The notes: generated by a model from the letters alone, not told the origin. 64,000 bases of DNA from Chryseobacterium sp. Tr-659 (GCF_011752975.1 NZ_VWWP01000010.1:1-64000), one strand, 5' to 3'; positions 43,132 to 52,164 are shown, counted from the first letter of the stretch. Program-made: numbers and translations.

Positions 43132-44799
43132 TTAATAAGACGTCTCATGTACTTTCACTGCTCTTCCGCTTGGATCGTTCATTTTCTTGAAGGCTTCATC
43201 CCATTCTAGAGCAATAGGAGTGGAGCAGGCTACAGACGGAACAGACGGAACGGTTGCGGCTGCGGTTTCACTTGGGAAATGCTCTTCGAAAATAGTTCTG
43301 TATCTGTATTCTTCCTTATTTTGAGGTGTGTTTAACGGGAATCTGAATCTTGCATTGGCCATCATTTCATCCGTAACTTCTTTTTCAGCCACTTCTTTTA
43401 AAGTATCGATCCAGGAATATCCAACACCATCGGAGAACTGTTCTTTTTGTCTCCATACAATAGAATCCGGAAGAATATCCTCAAAAGCTTTTCTTAAAAC
43501 CCATTTTTCAATTTTTCCTTCAGCAGTATTGATCATTTTATCTTTGGGGTTAATAGTCATGGCGATATCCATGAATTCTTTATCAAGGAAAGGGACTCTT
43601 CCTTCGATTCCCCAGCTCATTAATGCTTTATTGGCTCTTAAACAGTCATAAAGGTGAATTTTTCCAAGTTTTCGTACCGTTTCATCATGAAATTCTTTAG
43701 CATCAGGAGCCTTATGGAAGTACAAATAGCCTCCAAACAATTCATCAGAACCTTCTCCCGAAAGAACCATTTTGATCCCCATAGATTTGATGACTCTTGC
43801 GAGAAGATACATTGGCGTGGATGCCCTAATGGTAGTTACATCATAGGTTTCAAGGTGGTAAATAACATCACGTACAGCATCCAGCCCCTCCTGAACAGTG
43901 AAATTAACTTCATGGTGTACAGATCCTATATGTTCCGCAGCTTTTTGTGCCGCAGCAAGGTCAGGCGAGCCTACAAGTCCTACGGCAAAACTGTGAAGTC
44001 GCGGGTACCAGGCTTCCTGTGTGTCTCCGCTTTCTATTCTTTGTCTTGCAAATTTTGCCGTGATTGCTGAAATAACAGAAGAATCCAGTCCACCTGAAAG
44101 AAGTACTCCATAAGGAACATCACTCATCAGTTGTCTGTGAACTGCATCCTCGAGACCTTTTCTCAATTTTGCAATATCCGTTTCATTTTCTTTTACGTGA
44201 TCAAAACTGTCCCAGTCTCTTGCATACCATTGCTGAAGTTCAGCTCCGTCTTTACTGTAAACAAGGTGACCTGGTAAAAATGTTTCGATTTTTTTGCAAA
44301 CGCCTTCAAGTGCTTTTAATTCAGAAGCTACATAATAGTTCCCATTTTTGTCCCAACCCTGGTATAAAGGGCAGATTCCCATATGATCACGGGCAATAAG
44401 ATAGACATCATTTTCAGTATCATATAAAGCAAATGCAAAGATGCCGTTCAGTTTTTCAACAAAATCTTTTCCATATTTTTGATAGAGAGCCAAAATGACT
44501 TCACAGTCAGACTGAGTCTGAAACTCATAATCAGGAAATTCTTCTTTCAGTTCTCTATGGTTATAGATTTCACCGTTTACGGCTAATACTATTTTTCCGT
44601 TTTTTGTAAATAAGGGCTGTTTTCCTGATGTAGGATCAACAATGGCAAGTCTTTCGTGAGAGAAAACCACTTTTTCATCCTGAAAAACTCCGCTCCAATC
44701 CGGTCCTCTGTGACGGATTTTTTTTGACATTTCCAAAACCTGGGGTCTTAATACTTCGGTTTTCTGTTTGGCGTCAAATAAACATACTATTCCACACAT
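43132..44799 (-). CDS. asnB: Asparagine synthase B (glutamine-hydrolysing)
   Basis: 555 residues. N-terminal glutamine amidotransferase with Cys2 as nucleophile (MCGIVCLF), RHRGPDWSG and AVNGEIYNH. The C-terminal synthetase has the PP-loop VLLSGGLDSSVISAI and LSGEGSDELFGGY. It converts aspartate, glutamine and ATP to asparagine in the cytosol. Closest to the AsnB of E. coli by length and layout. Own promoter 20 bases upstream. Together with ansA at 13784 the window covers both directions of asparagine metabolism, but the genes are not linked. Confidence 0.95.
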   Translation of the reverse strand: MCGIVCLFDAKQKTEVLRPQVLEMSKKIRHRGPDWSGVFQDEKVVFSHERLAIVDPTSGKQPLFTKNGKIVLAVNGEIYNHRELKEEFPDYEFQTQSDCEVILALYQKYGKDFVEKLNGIFAFALYDTENDVYLIARDHMGICPLYQGWDKNGNYYVASELKALEGVCKKIETFLPGHLVYSKDGAELQQWYARDWDSFDHVKENETDIAKLRKGLEDAVHRQLMSDVPYGVLLSGGLDSSVISAITAKFARQRIESGDTQEAWYPRLHSFAVGLVGSPDLAAAQKAAEHIGSVHHEVNFTVQEGLDAVRDVIYHLETYDVTTIRASTPMYLLARVIKSMGIKMVLSGEGSDELFGGYLYFHKAPDAKEFHDETVRKLGKIHLYDCLRANKALMSWGIEGRVPFLDKEFMDIAMTINPKDKMINTAEGKIEKWVLRKAFEDILPDSIVWRQKEQFSDGVGYSWIDTLKEVAEKEVTDEMMANARFRFPLNTPQNKEEYRYRTIFEEHFPSETAAATVPSVPSVACSTPIALEWDEAFKKMNDPSGRAVKVHETSY

Positions 44800-44819
44800 A
44801 TTTTTGATTATTTATGGAG

Positions 44820-44827
44820 CAAATGTA
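44820..44827 (-). promoter_or_regulatory. -7 box TACATTTG for asnB
   Basis: Minus-strand TAnnTTTG, 20 bases before the asnB ATG. Confidence 0.6.
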
Positions 44828-45083
44828 GAAGTGATGTTTATAAATAACAATGAAAAATGTTTAAATATGAATTTTTTTAATTAATTAGTGATTTTAAGTT
44901 AAAAATTTTAACTATTTGTGCTGATTTGCATGTTTTTGATTGATTTTTTTCGTTGAGCCAGAATTGATGAGTTCTCTATACGAAATAAAAATGACATATT
45001 TATTAATCTATGGTAATTTATTATATGAATTTTACCCCTTACTTTGTGGCTCGAAATAATTTTTTTTCATCATTTGTGTTTTT
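44828..45083. other. A+T-rich intergenic region upstream of asnB
   Basis: Part of a 320-base gap. Very A+T-rich, with no ORF of interest and no repeat recognised. Confidence 0.4.
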
Positions 45084-45112
45084 ACCTTCTTGCAATTCTC
45101 ATGCAAGAAGGT
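45084..45112 (-). terminator. Terminator of the GLPGLI/PNGase F-like gene
   Basis: Perfect 11-bp stem ACCTTCTTGCA/TGCAAGAAGGT, 7-base loop, 7 bases past the stop of the minus-strand gene. Confidence 0.8.
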
Positions 45113-45119
45113 TTTGTTT

Positions 45120-46787
45120 TTATTGTACCCCCAGTAACGTTCCCGAAACATTCCATGAACTGAAACTTGTCCCTTCGGTCGGTCCTTGCGGAATTTTGAT
45201 CTGTATAGTATGTTTGCCGGCTTTCAAATCACCAAGGGGAATAAAGTTAGGATTGGTAACTGTTCCCGGACACCAGTTTGATCTGCTGAGGTCTGAAGAG
45301 GAAAGCCCGTCCTGGAAATTTCCCGAAGCAGGATTGTAAAGTCGGTAGGAGCCACAATCTGTTCTCCAAGGGATAAAAGAAAATACAGGTTTACCATCTA
45401 TAAATATAGAGTTGGCTTTAGGAACAAATTCATCTCCGTTTTCCCAACCTCCGTGTCCCGTAGTGGTATATCTTAGCTGAGCGTTTTTCAGGTCTTTTTG
45501 TAATGTAAAATCAACCATAAGCCCTTTATCCTGGTTAAACATTGTAGAGTAGTCCTGCCCGGCCATTTCCATAATATTTAAAGTATTAAATAAAGGGATA
45601 GCCGTATTATTTTTATAAACAGTCTGATCACTTTTATGAATCGTGATATCAAGGCTTACTTTATGTCCGCCTTTATCATAATTCCCGATAAACGTACCTA
45701 TCCAAAGTTCTTTTCCAGATAATGCAGGTTTTAATTCTGTAATATCTTCACGGTAAGGACTGATGGTCTGCCAGGTTTTTCCTTTAAGCTGAATATGATT
45801 GAACTGCTGGATTCCGAATGCGGTAAAGAATCTCATCATTTCCATAGCCGGATTATAATTGTCTGTAGCCGTTACTCCATAATATTGTTTTCCATTTCCG
45901 TTTTCATAAACAGGAAGTGTCTTTGCTCCTTTTTCCAACCCGTCAAAGAAAGATTTTTCTTTATCCTGCGGGATAAAAAATACAGTTCCGGTTCTGTCAT
46001 AAGCATCTCCGTTGGATTGTTGCTTCAATTCCACAAAGATATTTTCCCCTTCGGTGATAACAGGAAATTTTATTTTTTTAAGAATGATAGTTCCGTTAGC
46101 GTATCTTTTTATCTGATCATCAGATTTTGAAGCATCGGAAAAATTGATCGTTTCATTATCAAAAACATTCAGTGTGGTAAATCTGCTTTTCCAGAGAAGG
46201 TCTCTGTACCCTAACTGATCTGTTGTCTGTATATTTCCTTTCAGAATATTTTCAATTCCGGTATTTTTGATTTTTTTAATGGAACCGGCTGTGATTAAAG
46301 AATTTTTATTTCTTTCCACTTCCAGTACCAATCCGAGATCCTGTCCCAAAACAGAAGGTCCGCCTTTAAGTTTCAGATCATTGGTGTACCAGATTTCAAT
46401 AGTATTTGAGTTGATTTTTGTAATTGCTTTTTTACAATTGTATCCAAGAATCTTTTTGGTTTCACTGGTGAATTCAAATGTTTGCTTTCCTACAGATTCG
46501 GGATCAGAAGTTGAAATAACGGAGGCCGGTTTTAAAAATGCATATGAAACCACAGTATTTGATGGTTTTTCTACTTTCGTAATTTCAAATGGGTAGCTGC
46601 TTTTTTGCTCTTTGATGGTTGCATTTACAATAAAGTTTTCCTTATCATTAACCCAAACAATGGTAGCAGGCTGATCAGATAAAATTTTTCCATTGTAAGA
46701 ACTGGTGTATTGAATTTCATAAGTCTGTGCAGAAGACAGACAGAATAGGAACAGGGCCAGAAAATTGAGTACAATCTTTTTATACAT
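45120..46787 (-). CDS. Secreted fusion protein: GLPGLI-like N-terminus plus PNGase F-like domains
   Basis: 555 residues with a signal peptide (KKIVLNFLALFLFCLSSAQ). Residues ~21-185 read like a GLPGLI-type domain (TYEIQYTSSYNGKIL, KILGYNCKKAI, IEIWYTNDL). Residues ~205-380 and ~385-550 resemble the two jelly-roll domains of peptide-N-glycosidase F. DAYDRTGTVFFI (Asp264) stands where PNGase F has its catalytic Asp60. The segment TTGHGGWENGDEFVPKANSI with Glu453 matches the Glu206 region. Cys478 and Cys506 (NWCPG) match a conserved disulfide. The place of Glu118 seems to hold Gly (IGTFIGNYD). It may therefore be an active relative or only a glycan binder. Secreted; possibly deglycosylates host or environmental glycoproteins. 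Confidence 0.75.
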   Translation of the reverse strand: MYKKIVLNFLALFLFCLSSAQTYEIQYTSSYNGKILSDQPATIVWVNDKENFIVNATIKEQKSSYPFEITKVEKPSNTVVSYAFLKPASVISTSDPESVGKQTFEFTSETKKILGYNCKKAITKINSNTIEIWYTNDLKLKGGPSVLGQDLGLVLEVERNKNSLITAGSIKKIKNTGIENILKGNIQTTDQLGYRDLLWKSRFTTLNVFDNETINFSDASKSDDQIKRYANGTIILKKIKFPVITEGENIFVELKQQSNGDAYDRTGTVFFIPQDKEKSFFDGLEKGAKTLPVYENGNGKQYYGVTATDNYNPAMEMMRFFTAFGIQQFNHIQLKGKTWQTISPYREDITELKPALSGKELWIGTFIGNYDKGGHKVSLDITIHKSDQTVYKNNTAIPLFNTLNIMEMAGQDYSTMFNQDKGLMVDFTLQKDLKNAQLRYTTTGHGGWENGDEFVPKANSIFIDGKPVFSFIPWRTDCGSYRLYNPASGNFQDGLSSSDLSRSNWCPGTVTNPNFIPLGDLKAGKHTIQIKIPQGPTEGTSFSSWNVSGTLLGVQ

Positions 46788-46804
46788 AGATAGATGATTT
46801 GCTG

Positions 46805-46812
46805 CAAAGTTA
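46805..46812 (-). promoter_or_regulatory. -7 box TAACTTTG
   Basis: Minus-strand TAnnTTTG, 17 bases before the ATG at 46787. Confidence 0.6.
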
Positions 46813-47075
46813 TTCTAACTTTTCTCAGTTACAAAACGGTTTTAATCTAGATAATTAGTAGACAATAATACACTAATTGTTACAAAAGATGTTACAATTT
46901 TTAGAAGTTGGAAGCCGGGAGCTAGGAGCTGGAAGCTTTTTTCGGTTGTGATTACTGATAATTAGCATAAAATCAAATATAAAAAAGGAATGGATATTTA
47001 TTCTTTATCAATTTCCTTCCTTCCTTTCTAACTTCCAGCTTCCTTCCTCAAGCTCCCAACCTTTTTAAAATAAAA
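46813..47075. repeat. Intergenic inverted repeat of GGAAGC-type units
   Basis: The left part carries GAAGTTGGAAGCCGGGAGCT and further AGCTGGAAGC-like units (about 46905-46940). The right part carries their reverse complements (CTTCCAGCTTCCTTCCTCAA, about 47030-47060). The two halves could fold into a long imperfect hairpin. No ORF. It looks like one of the interspersed intergenic repeats of this group. Confidence 0.5.
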
Positions 47076-47098
47076 AACTACCCCGAAATGGAGTAGTT
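47076..47098 (-). terminator. Terminator of the RsmB-type gene
   Basis: 9-bp stem AACTACCCC against GGAGTAGTT with one mismatch and a 5-base loop; T-run on the minus strand. Confidence 0.7.
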
Positions 47099-47122
47099 GA
47101 TAAGTTGATATGGTAGGTCTGA

Positions 47123-48328
47123 TTAAGAAACTCTCTCAATCAAAGCCATATAGAATCCGTCATACCCTTCGCTAGGCATTACTTTTTCATCTTTAATCAT
47201 TTTGAATCCTGGATTATTCTTGATGAATTCTTCTACCTGCAGATTATTTTCAGAAGGAAGGATGGAACATGTTGCATATACCATTTTTCCTCCTTTTTTA
47301 AGCATTTTAGAATAGTCTTGAAGGATTTGTTGCTGTTCCTTTTTGATTCTGTCAATAAAATCCTGGTCAATTTTCCACTTGCTGTCCGGGTTTCTTTTTA
47401 AAACTCCAAGTCCTGAACATGGTGCATCAATCAACAATCTGTCTGCTTTTTCATGAAGACGCTTGATCACTTTATTATCAGAAATCATACGGGTTTCAAT
47501 ATTGTGAGCTCCTGCTCTTTTGGCGCGGCGTTTCAGTTCGGCAAGTTTCCAGTCGAAAATATCTAATGCTACAATTTGACCTTTGTTCTTCATTAATGCC
47601 GCCAGGTGAAGTGTTTTTCCTCCTGCACCGGCACACGCATCAACAACTCTCTGCCCTTCTTTTACATCAAGGAAATACCCGATTTTCTGTGAAGAAGCAT
47701 CCTGAACCTCAAATAACCCCTCTTTAAAAGCTGTAGTAAGGAAGACATTCTTCTTTTCTTCCAACTGTACAGCATCAGGATAATTTTTAATAGGAAAAGA
47801 CACAACCCCTTCGTCTGAAAGGTCAGAGATCAGTTCTTTAGTCGTTGTTCTTAAAGAATTAGCTCTTAAAACGGTAGGAGCCTGCTCATTTAAAGCGATC
47901 ATTTCTCTTTCCCAGTTAGCGCCAAGCTCTTTTTCAAGGGTTTCAGCCAGCCATTCAGGAATGGAATGTTCTATTGCCTTCGTAGGAACAGTATTCTTTT
48001 TAAGCTTTGTAAGAATATCGGCGATTTTGATTCCGTCGAATTCTTCAAATTTTTTATAATTGGTTTTGCTCCAAAGTAGATATGCAATAATCAGTTTGTA
48101 AATATTGTTGGGTTTTACACCTTCACCCATGTAGTATTCAAGGCGTTTTTTCCAACGGATAATATTGTAGAAAATCTCAGAAACAACAGCTCTGTCCTGG
48201 CTTCCCCATTTTTTGTTAGCTTTCAAAAGTCTTTCAATAACTTTATCGGCATATTTGTTTTTCTCAAAAAATGTCTCCTGTAAGGCATCGTGAATTCCGA
48301 TCGCCAAGTTTCTGTGAATAAGTTCCAT
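47123..48328 (-). CDS. rsmB: RsmB/NOP-type rRNA m5C methyltransferase
   Basis: 401 residues. N-terminal NusB-like helical region (DKVIERLLKANKKWGSQDRAVVSEIFYNIIRWKKRLEY, given in part), then a class I SAM methyltransferase. Motif I is VVDACAGAGGKTLHLA; motif IV is LIDAPCSGLGVLKRNPD with the PC cysteine; motif VI is YATCSILPSEN with the TC cysteine. The two cysteines are the hallmark of RNA m5C enzymes. 16S C967 is the likely target, but Bacteroidota have several relatives and the exact site is inferred. Own promoter 25 bases upstream. Confidence 0.85.
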   Translation of the reverse strand: MELIHRNLAIGIHDALQETFFEKNKYADKVIERLLKANKKWGSQDRAVVSEIFYNIIRWKKRLEYYMGEGVKPNNIYKLIIAYLLWSKTNYKKFEEFDGIKIADILTKLKKNTVPTKAIEHSIPEWLAETLEKELGANWEREMIALNEQAPTVLRANSLRTTTKELISDLSDEGVVSFPIKNYPDAVQLEEKKNVFLTTAFKEGLFEVQDASSQKIGYFLDVKEGQRVVDACAGAGGKTLHLAALMKNKGQIVALDIFDWKLAELKRRAKRAGAHNIETRMISDNKVIKRLHEKADRLLIDAPCSGLGVLKRNPDSKWKIDQDFIDRIKKEQQQILQDYSKMLKKGGKMVYATCSILPSENNLQVEEFIKNNPGFKMIKDEKVMPSEGYDGFYMALIERVS

Positions 48329-48353
48329 AAATTTGCTTCGCTGTTTGAATCTG

Positions 48354-48361
48354 CAAAAATA
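48354..48361 (-). promoter_or_regulatory. -7 box TATTTTTG for rsmB
   Basis: Minus-strand TAnnTTTG, 25 bases before the ATG at 48328. Confidence 0.6.
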
Positions 48362-48678
48362 CGACTTTTAATTGAGAGTTTGGATTTTGGAGGGGAGAGT
48401 TTGAAAATGGAATGTGGACAGTGGAATGGTTTACCGTCCGTTTTTTTATTATAACGCCAGGTTCGCAAAGAATTCTTGATATGCTATTGTTTTAATTTCA
48501 CAAAGGCGTTTCACTCAGCAAGGACATTTAGTATCTTAATCTTAGCTCAATGAAATGTCTTAGCGAACCGTAGCGCGTATTTTTTATATTCACAATAAAG
48601 TCAATACCGATTTTCCGAAATAAAAAATAGCTGCTGACTACTCTGGTGCTCCTCTTGACTTCAACCTCCAAAAAGCTC
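48362..48678. other. Intergenic region with dispersed repeat
   Basis: No gene. It contains the second copy of the 27-base unit (48542-48568), with related sequence upstream of it from about 48500. Confidence 0.5.
48542..48568 (+). repeat. Dispersed intergenic repeat unit, copy 2
   Basis: Matches 7167-7193 at 25 of 27 bases; see copy 1. Confidence 0.6.
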
Positions 48679-48686
48679 TACCTTTG
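48679..48686 (+). promoter_or_regulatory. -7 box TACCTTTG
   Basis: TAnnTTTG, 14 bases before the ATG at 48701; a short leader of under 10 bases is implied. Confidence 0.6.
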
Positions 48687-48700
48687 TAAAAAAATAAAAT

Positions 48701-49045
48701 ATGAGTGATACAGTACTTTGTCCAAAATGCAGTTCTGAATTTACATATCCGAGCGATAATATGATGGTATGTTCCCAGTGTTTCTATGAATGGAACCCTG
48801 AGGAGGCAGCTTCTGAAGCTGCTAATGAAGGAAAGATATTGGACTCTAACGGAAATGAACTTCAGGATGGAGATTCTGTTGTTGTGGTAAAAGATCTTCC
48901 TGTAAAGGGAGCGCCAAAACCGGTAAAAGCAGGTACTAAAGTGAAGAATATCCGTTTAAGACCCGGAAGTGATCATAATATTGATTGTAAGATTGATGGC
49001 TTCGGAGCAATGGCATTAAAGTCAGAGTTTGTAAAGAAGGCATAA
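48701..49045 (+). CDS. PhnA/YjdM-like zinc-ribbon protein
   Basis: 114 residues. N-terminal zinc ribbon with Cys7, Cys10 (CPKC), Cys24 and Cys27 (CSQC), then an SH3-like beta-barrel (NELQDGDSVVVVKDLPVKG, TKVKNIRL, IDCKIDGFGAMALKSEFVKK). This is the full layout of the PhnA/YjdM family, 'alkylphosphonate uptake' by old annotation only; its actual role is unknown and no phosphonate genes are near. Confidence 0.9.
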   Translation: MSDTVLCPKCSSEFTYPSDNMMVCSQCFYEWNPEEAASEAANEGKILDSNGNELQDGDSVVVVKDLPVKGAPKPVKAGTKVKNIRLRPGSDHNIDCKIDGFGAMALKSEFVKKA

Positions 49046-49355
49046 AAAAAGGAAAGAATTGGACAGTGTAATCTTTCAAAAAGACTTAATTGCAAGATTG
49101 CTAATGTCCGTCTAGTAAGGCAGAAAGAGAATTAACCAAAAATTTCCTTATGCTGTGGAAATACAAATGTAAGAAAAAGTTTTATAATAACTTCTTATGT
49201 TTGTATTTTTTTTATGATGTAAGTATAAGTGAATGTATGAGTTATGTATGGAACGATAAAGCGGTAAAACAGGGAAATGGCAGCATTGTTTATTCGTGTG
49301 ATTATCTGTTTCACGATTTTGTCTTTTGCTTTTTAACTCCTTTACAGTTTAGCTC
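49046..49355. other. Intergenic region without recognised content
   Basis: 310 bases between two convergent genes. A 69-codon frame on the plus strand (49150-49359) has an erratic Cys/Tyr/Phe-rich composition, no promoter box and overlaps the next gene's end; it is not called. No terminator hairpin was clear. Confidence 0.4.
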
Positions 49356-50291
49356 TTAAATAAACGAAATATTGATAACCCCTGATATTTTTTCATCAGT
49401 GTAGATTACAAGTTCTTTTTCTTTTGCTCTCAGTTTATTCCAGTAATAATTTCCTGCAAATCTGCTTTCAAGTATTTCAGCTTCAATACCGTTTTCTGTA
49501 ATTTTCACTTCCTTGGGGTAGTAGGTGGATTTTGGAAGCTGAAAATCTGCTGTTTCTGCTTCATTAAAGATGTTTACTTCTCCAAACAATTTCGCTACGT
49601 AAGTATTGTAAGGATATCGGTAGGTTTCTTCCGGACTGTCATTCTGGATTAATCTTCCATCCTGAAGAATAACAATTTGATCCAGCCATGGCATGATATC
49701 CTGAAGCTCATGAGTAGAGATGATCAAAGAAACTCCATGTTGCTTCACATACCGGAAAAGTCTTTCTCTAAGTTCAATTTTTCTTGGAAAATCCAGGTTA
49801 CTGAAAGGTTCATCAAGAATTAGAAGTTTCGGAAGTACAGATAATGCTCTGGCAATGGCTACTCTTTGCTGCTGGCCTCCGCTTAGATACTTAGGAAGTA
49901 CATGGGCATACTCCTGAAGCCCTACTACTTCAAGAAGTTCCATTACTGTTTCTTTTTTTTGTGCTAAATTGATATTTGAAATAAATTTTCCCACGTTTTC
50001 AGCAACGGTAGCATAGGGCATAAGGTCAAAATTCTGTGCCACGAATTTCATTTCAGCTTCTCCGGGAACAAGATTTCCTTTCGGTCCCAAAAGCTTTGTT
50101 CCGCTAAAAATAATTTCTCCGCTCTCCCAATCAAGAAGGCCGTAAATCAGGCTCAGAAGTGTAGATTTTCCGCATCCGCTTTCTCCTGCAAGGGCAATAA
50201 TTCTGTTTTCTTCAAACCTCAGATTAAGGTTCTGAAACAGGGGTTTTTCTTTGTTGTGAGAGAAAAATAAATTGTTTATTTCTAATAGCAT
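49356..50291 (-). CDS. ABC transporter ATP-binding protein
   Basis: 311 residues. Walker A GESGCGKST (residues 36-44), Q-loop QNFDLMPYATVAENV, signature LSGGQQQRVAIARAL (136-150), Walker B LLILDEPFSNLD (156-167) and switch STHELQD. A C-terminal ~60-residue TOBE-like extension (YPKEVKITENGIEAEILE) suggests an importer ATPase of the Fe3+, spermidine or sulfate type. No permease or binding-protein gene is next to it, so its partner is elsewhere. Its -7 box ends only 4 bases before the ATG. Confidence 0.85.
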   Translation of the reverse strand: MLLEINNLFFSHNKEKPLFQNLNLRFEENRIIALAGESGCGKSTLLSLIYGLLDWESGEIIFSGTKLLGPKGNLVPGEAEMKFVAQNFDLMPYATVAENVGKFISNINLAQKKETVMELLEVVGLQEYAHVLPKYLSGGQQQRVAIARALSVLPKLLILDEPFSNLDFPRKIELRERLFRYVKQHGVSLIISTHELQDIMPWLDQIVILQDGRLIQNDSPEETYRYPYNTYVAKLFGEVNIFNEAETADFQLPKSTYYPKEVKITENGIEAEILESRFAGNYYWNKLRAKEKELVIYTDEKISGVINISFI

Positions 50292-50295
50292 ATTA

Positions 50296-50303
50296 CAAAT
50301 GTA
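50296..50303 (-). promoter_or_regulatory. -7 box TACATTTG almost touching the ABC ATPase start
   Basis: Minus-strand TAnnTTTG ending 4 bases before the ATG at 50291, which would give a leaderless message. Confidence 0.45.
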
Positions 50304-50366
50304 AGGTTTTTATGAAAACATAATTTTTTTTATTATATTAGCGGAAGTAATAAAAATAAATCAAAA

Positions 50367-51026
50367 ATGAGAAAAAAACTGTTTTCGTTAGCTATTCCTG
50401 CTTTATTCTTTGCTGCTGTAATGGTTTCTTGTAAAAAAGACAAACCGCTTACCAGCGAAAGTAATGAGGTGACGACTACTAAAGAAGGTAGCCAGTTCAC
50501 TTTGGATACGCTAAACAGTAAGGTTGAATGGAAGGGATATAAAGTATTTAAATCTGAAAATACAAGCCACTTTGGTACCATCAGATTTGAAAGCGGAGAT
50601 GTGACGGTGAAAGACGGAAAACTGGAAAGCGGTAAATTTGTTGCTGATATGAATTCTTTAACTTCTGTGGATCTGAAAGACAGCCCGGAAGATTTAGGGA
50701 AGTTAAACGGCCACCTGAAGAGTGGAGATTTCTTTGAAGTTGAAAAATTTCCGACAGCTTCTTATGAAATTACCAAAGTAACTCCGGCCACAGAAGGAGA
50801 TTATAATACTCTTTTGGATGGTAATTTAACCATTAAAGGAATTACAAAACCTGTTCAGTTTAAAGCTAATGTTTCTGTGAAAGATGGAGAAGTAAGTGTG
50901 GCTACTGAGCCAAAAGATATCAAGAGAGAAGAGTTTGGGGTAAAATTCCAGGCTCCTGCTGAAAACGGCGTGATTAAAGATGAGGTAACTCTTCAGATCA
51001 GCGTTAAAGCTTTAGAAAAGAAATAA
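50367..51026 (+). CDS. YceI family lipoprotein
   Basis: 219 residues. Lipoprotein signal with lipobox ...AAVMVSC (Cys22) followed by KKDK. Then the YceI lipocalin-like barrel: LDTLNSKVEWKGYKVF, TSHFGTIRFESGDVTVKDGKL, SGDFFEVEKFPTASYEIT, LTIKGITKPVQF, and the closing strand EVTLQISVKAL. YceI proteins bind isoprenoids such as polyisoprenoid quinones; anchored in the outer or inner membrane here. Confidence 0.92.
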   Translation: MRKKLFSLAIPALFFAAVMVSCKKDKPLTSESNEVTTTKEGSQFTLDTLNSKVEWKGYKVFKSENTSHFGTIRFESGDVTVKDGKLESGKFVADMNSLTSVDLKDSPEDLGKLNGHLKSGDFFEVEKFPTASYEITKVTPATEGDYNTLLDGNLTIKGITKPVQFKANVSVKDGEVSVATEPKDIKREEFGVKFQAPAENGVIKDEVTLQISVKALEKK

Positions 51027-51058
51027 TTTTTTTATTTAAGTGAAATAAGTGATTGAAG

Positions 51059-51082
51059 TCTGCCTCCCGAAAAAGAGGCAGA
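51059..51082 (+). terminator. Terminator of the YceI gene
   Basis: 8-bp stem TCTGCCTC/GAGGCAGA, 8-base loop, then a run of seven T. Confidence 0.8.
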
Positions 51083-51120
51083 TTTTTTTATGACGGACTT
51101 ATTATTCAACTTAAAAGTCG

Positions 51121-51128
51121 TATTTTTG
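51121..51128 (+). promoter_or_regulatory. -7 box TATTTTTG for pheS
   Basis: TAnnTTTG, 25 bases before the pheS ATG. Confidence 0.6.
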
Positions 51129-51153
51129 CAAAACATTTTGAAAGGGTAAAATA

Positions 51154-52164
51154 ATGATAGAAAAGATAGAAGAACTACTGATCGAAGTAAACGGCTTCAA
51201 TGCTACCTCTAAGGAAGATATCGAAAACTTCCGAATCAAGTACAACGGTAAAAAAGGGGTTCTGAATGATTTTTTTGAAAAATTTAAAGAAGTTCCTAAC
51301 GACCAAAAGAAAGAATTCGGACAAAAGATCAACACTCTGAAGCAGGCTGTGGCTGTAAAACTGGAGGATTTGAAAAATGCTTCCGCATCTTCTGTTGTGA
51401 TAGAAAAAGAAGATCTTACAAGACCTGCTTTTCCTCTGGAATTGGGTTCAAGACATCCGATCAATCTGGTAAAAAACAGAATTATTGAAATCTTCAAATC
51501 AATTGGCTTTGCAGTAGCAGATGGTCCTGAGATTGAAGATGACTGGCATAACTTTACGGCGCTTAATCTTCCGGAATACCATCCGGCAAGAGATATGCAG
51601 GATACGTTCTTTATTGAGCAGAATCCGGATATCCTTTTAAGAACGCACACTTCTTCTGTACAGACACGTTATATGGAAGAAAACCAACCGCCTATCAGAA
51701 TTTTATCTCCGGGAAGGGTTTTCAGAAATGAAGCAATCTCTTCACGTTCTCACTGTATCTTCCACCAGATTGAAGGATTATATATTGATGAGAATGTAAG
51801 CTTTGCTGACCTTAAACAAACGATTCAGTTCTTTACCACTGAGCTTTTCGGAAAATCTAAGATCAGAATGAGACCTTCTTTCTTCCCATTCACAGAGCCA
51901 AGTGCTGAAATTGATGTGTATTGGGGATTAAACTCTGAGACAGATTACAGAATAACAAAAGGAACTGGATGGCTTGAAATCATGGGATGTGGAATGGTAG
52001 ACCCTGCCGTTCTTAAGAATGTGAATATCGATGCTGAAAAGTATTCAGGATATGCATTCGGAATGGGAATAGAAAGAATTACCATGCTTCTTTACCAAAT
52101 GAGCGACATTAGAATGTTCTTTGAAAATGATATCAGAACACTGGAACAGTTCAAAACATTATAA
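51154..52164 (+). CDS. pheS: Phenylalanine-tRNA ligase alpha subunit
   Basis: 336 residues, class II synthetase catalytic subunit that charges tRNA-Phe together with PheT (not nearby, so pheS and pheT are separated). N-terminal coiled coil (about 1-90), motif 1 HPINLVKNRIIEIFKSIGF, motif 2 RVFRNEAISSRSHCIFHQIEG, motif 3 GYAFGMGIERITML. The 3' end together with the terminator is duplicated 1005 bp downstream. Length and motifs are complete, so this copy works. Confidence 0.95.
   Translation: MIEKIEELLIEVNGFNATSKEDIENFRIKYNGKKGVLNDFFEKFKEVPNDQKKEFGQKINTLKQAVAVKLEDLKNASASSVVIEKEDLTRPAFPLELGSRHPINLVKNRIIEIFKSIGFAVADGPEIEDDWHNFTALNLPEYHPARDMQDTFFIEQNPDILLRTHTSSVQTRYMEENQPPIRILSPGRVFRNEAISSRSHCIFHQIEGLYIDENVSFADLKQTIQFFTTELFGKSKIRMRPSFFPFTEPSAEIDVYWGLNSETDYRITKGTGWLEIMGCGMVDPAVLKNVNIDAEKYSGYAFGMGIERITMLLYQMSDIRMFFENDIRTLEQFKTL

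Noticed and set aside
49150..49359. 69-codon ORF on the plus strand between the PhnA-like and ABC genes
   Set aside because: Cys/Tyr/Phe-rich erratic composition, no -7 box, and its end overlaps the convergent ABC gene.
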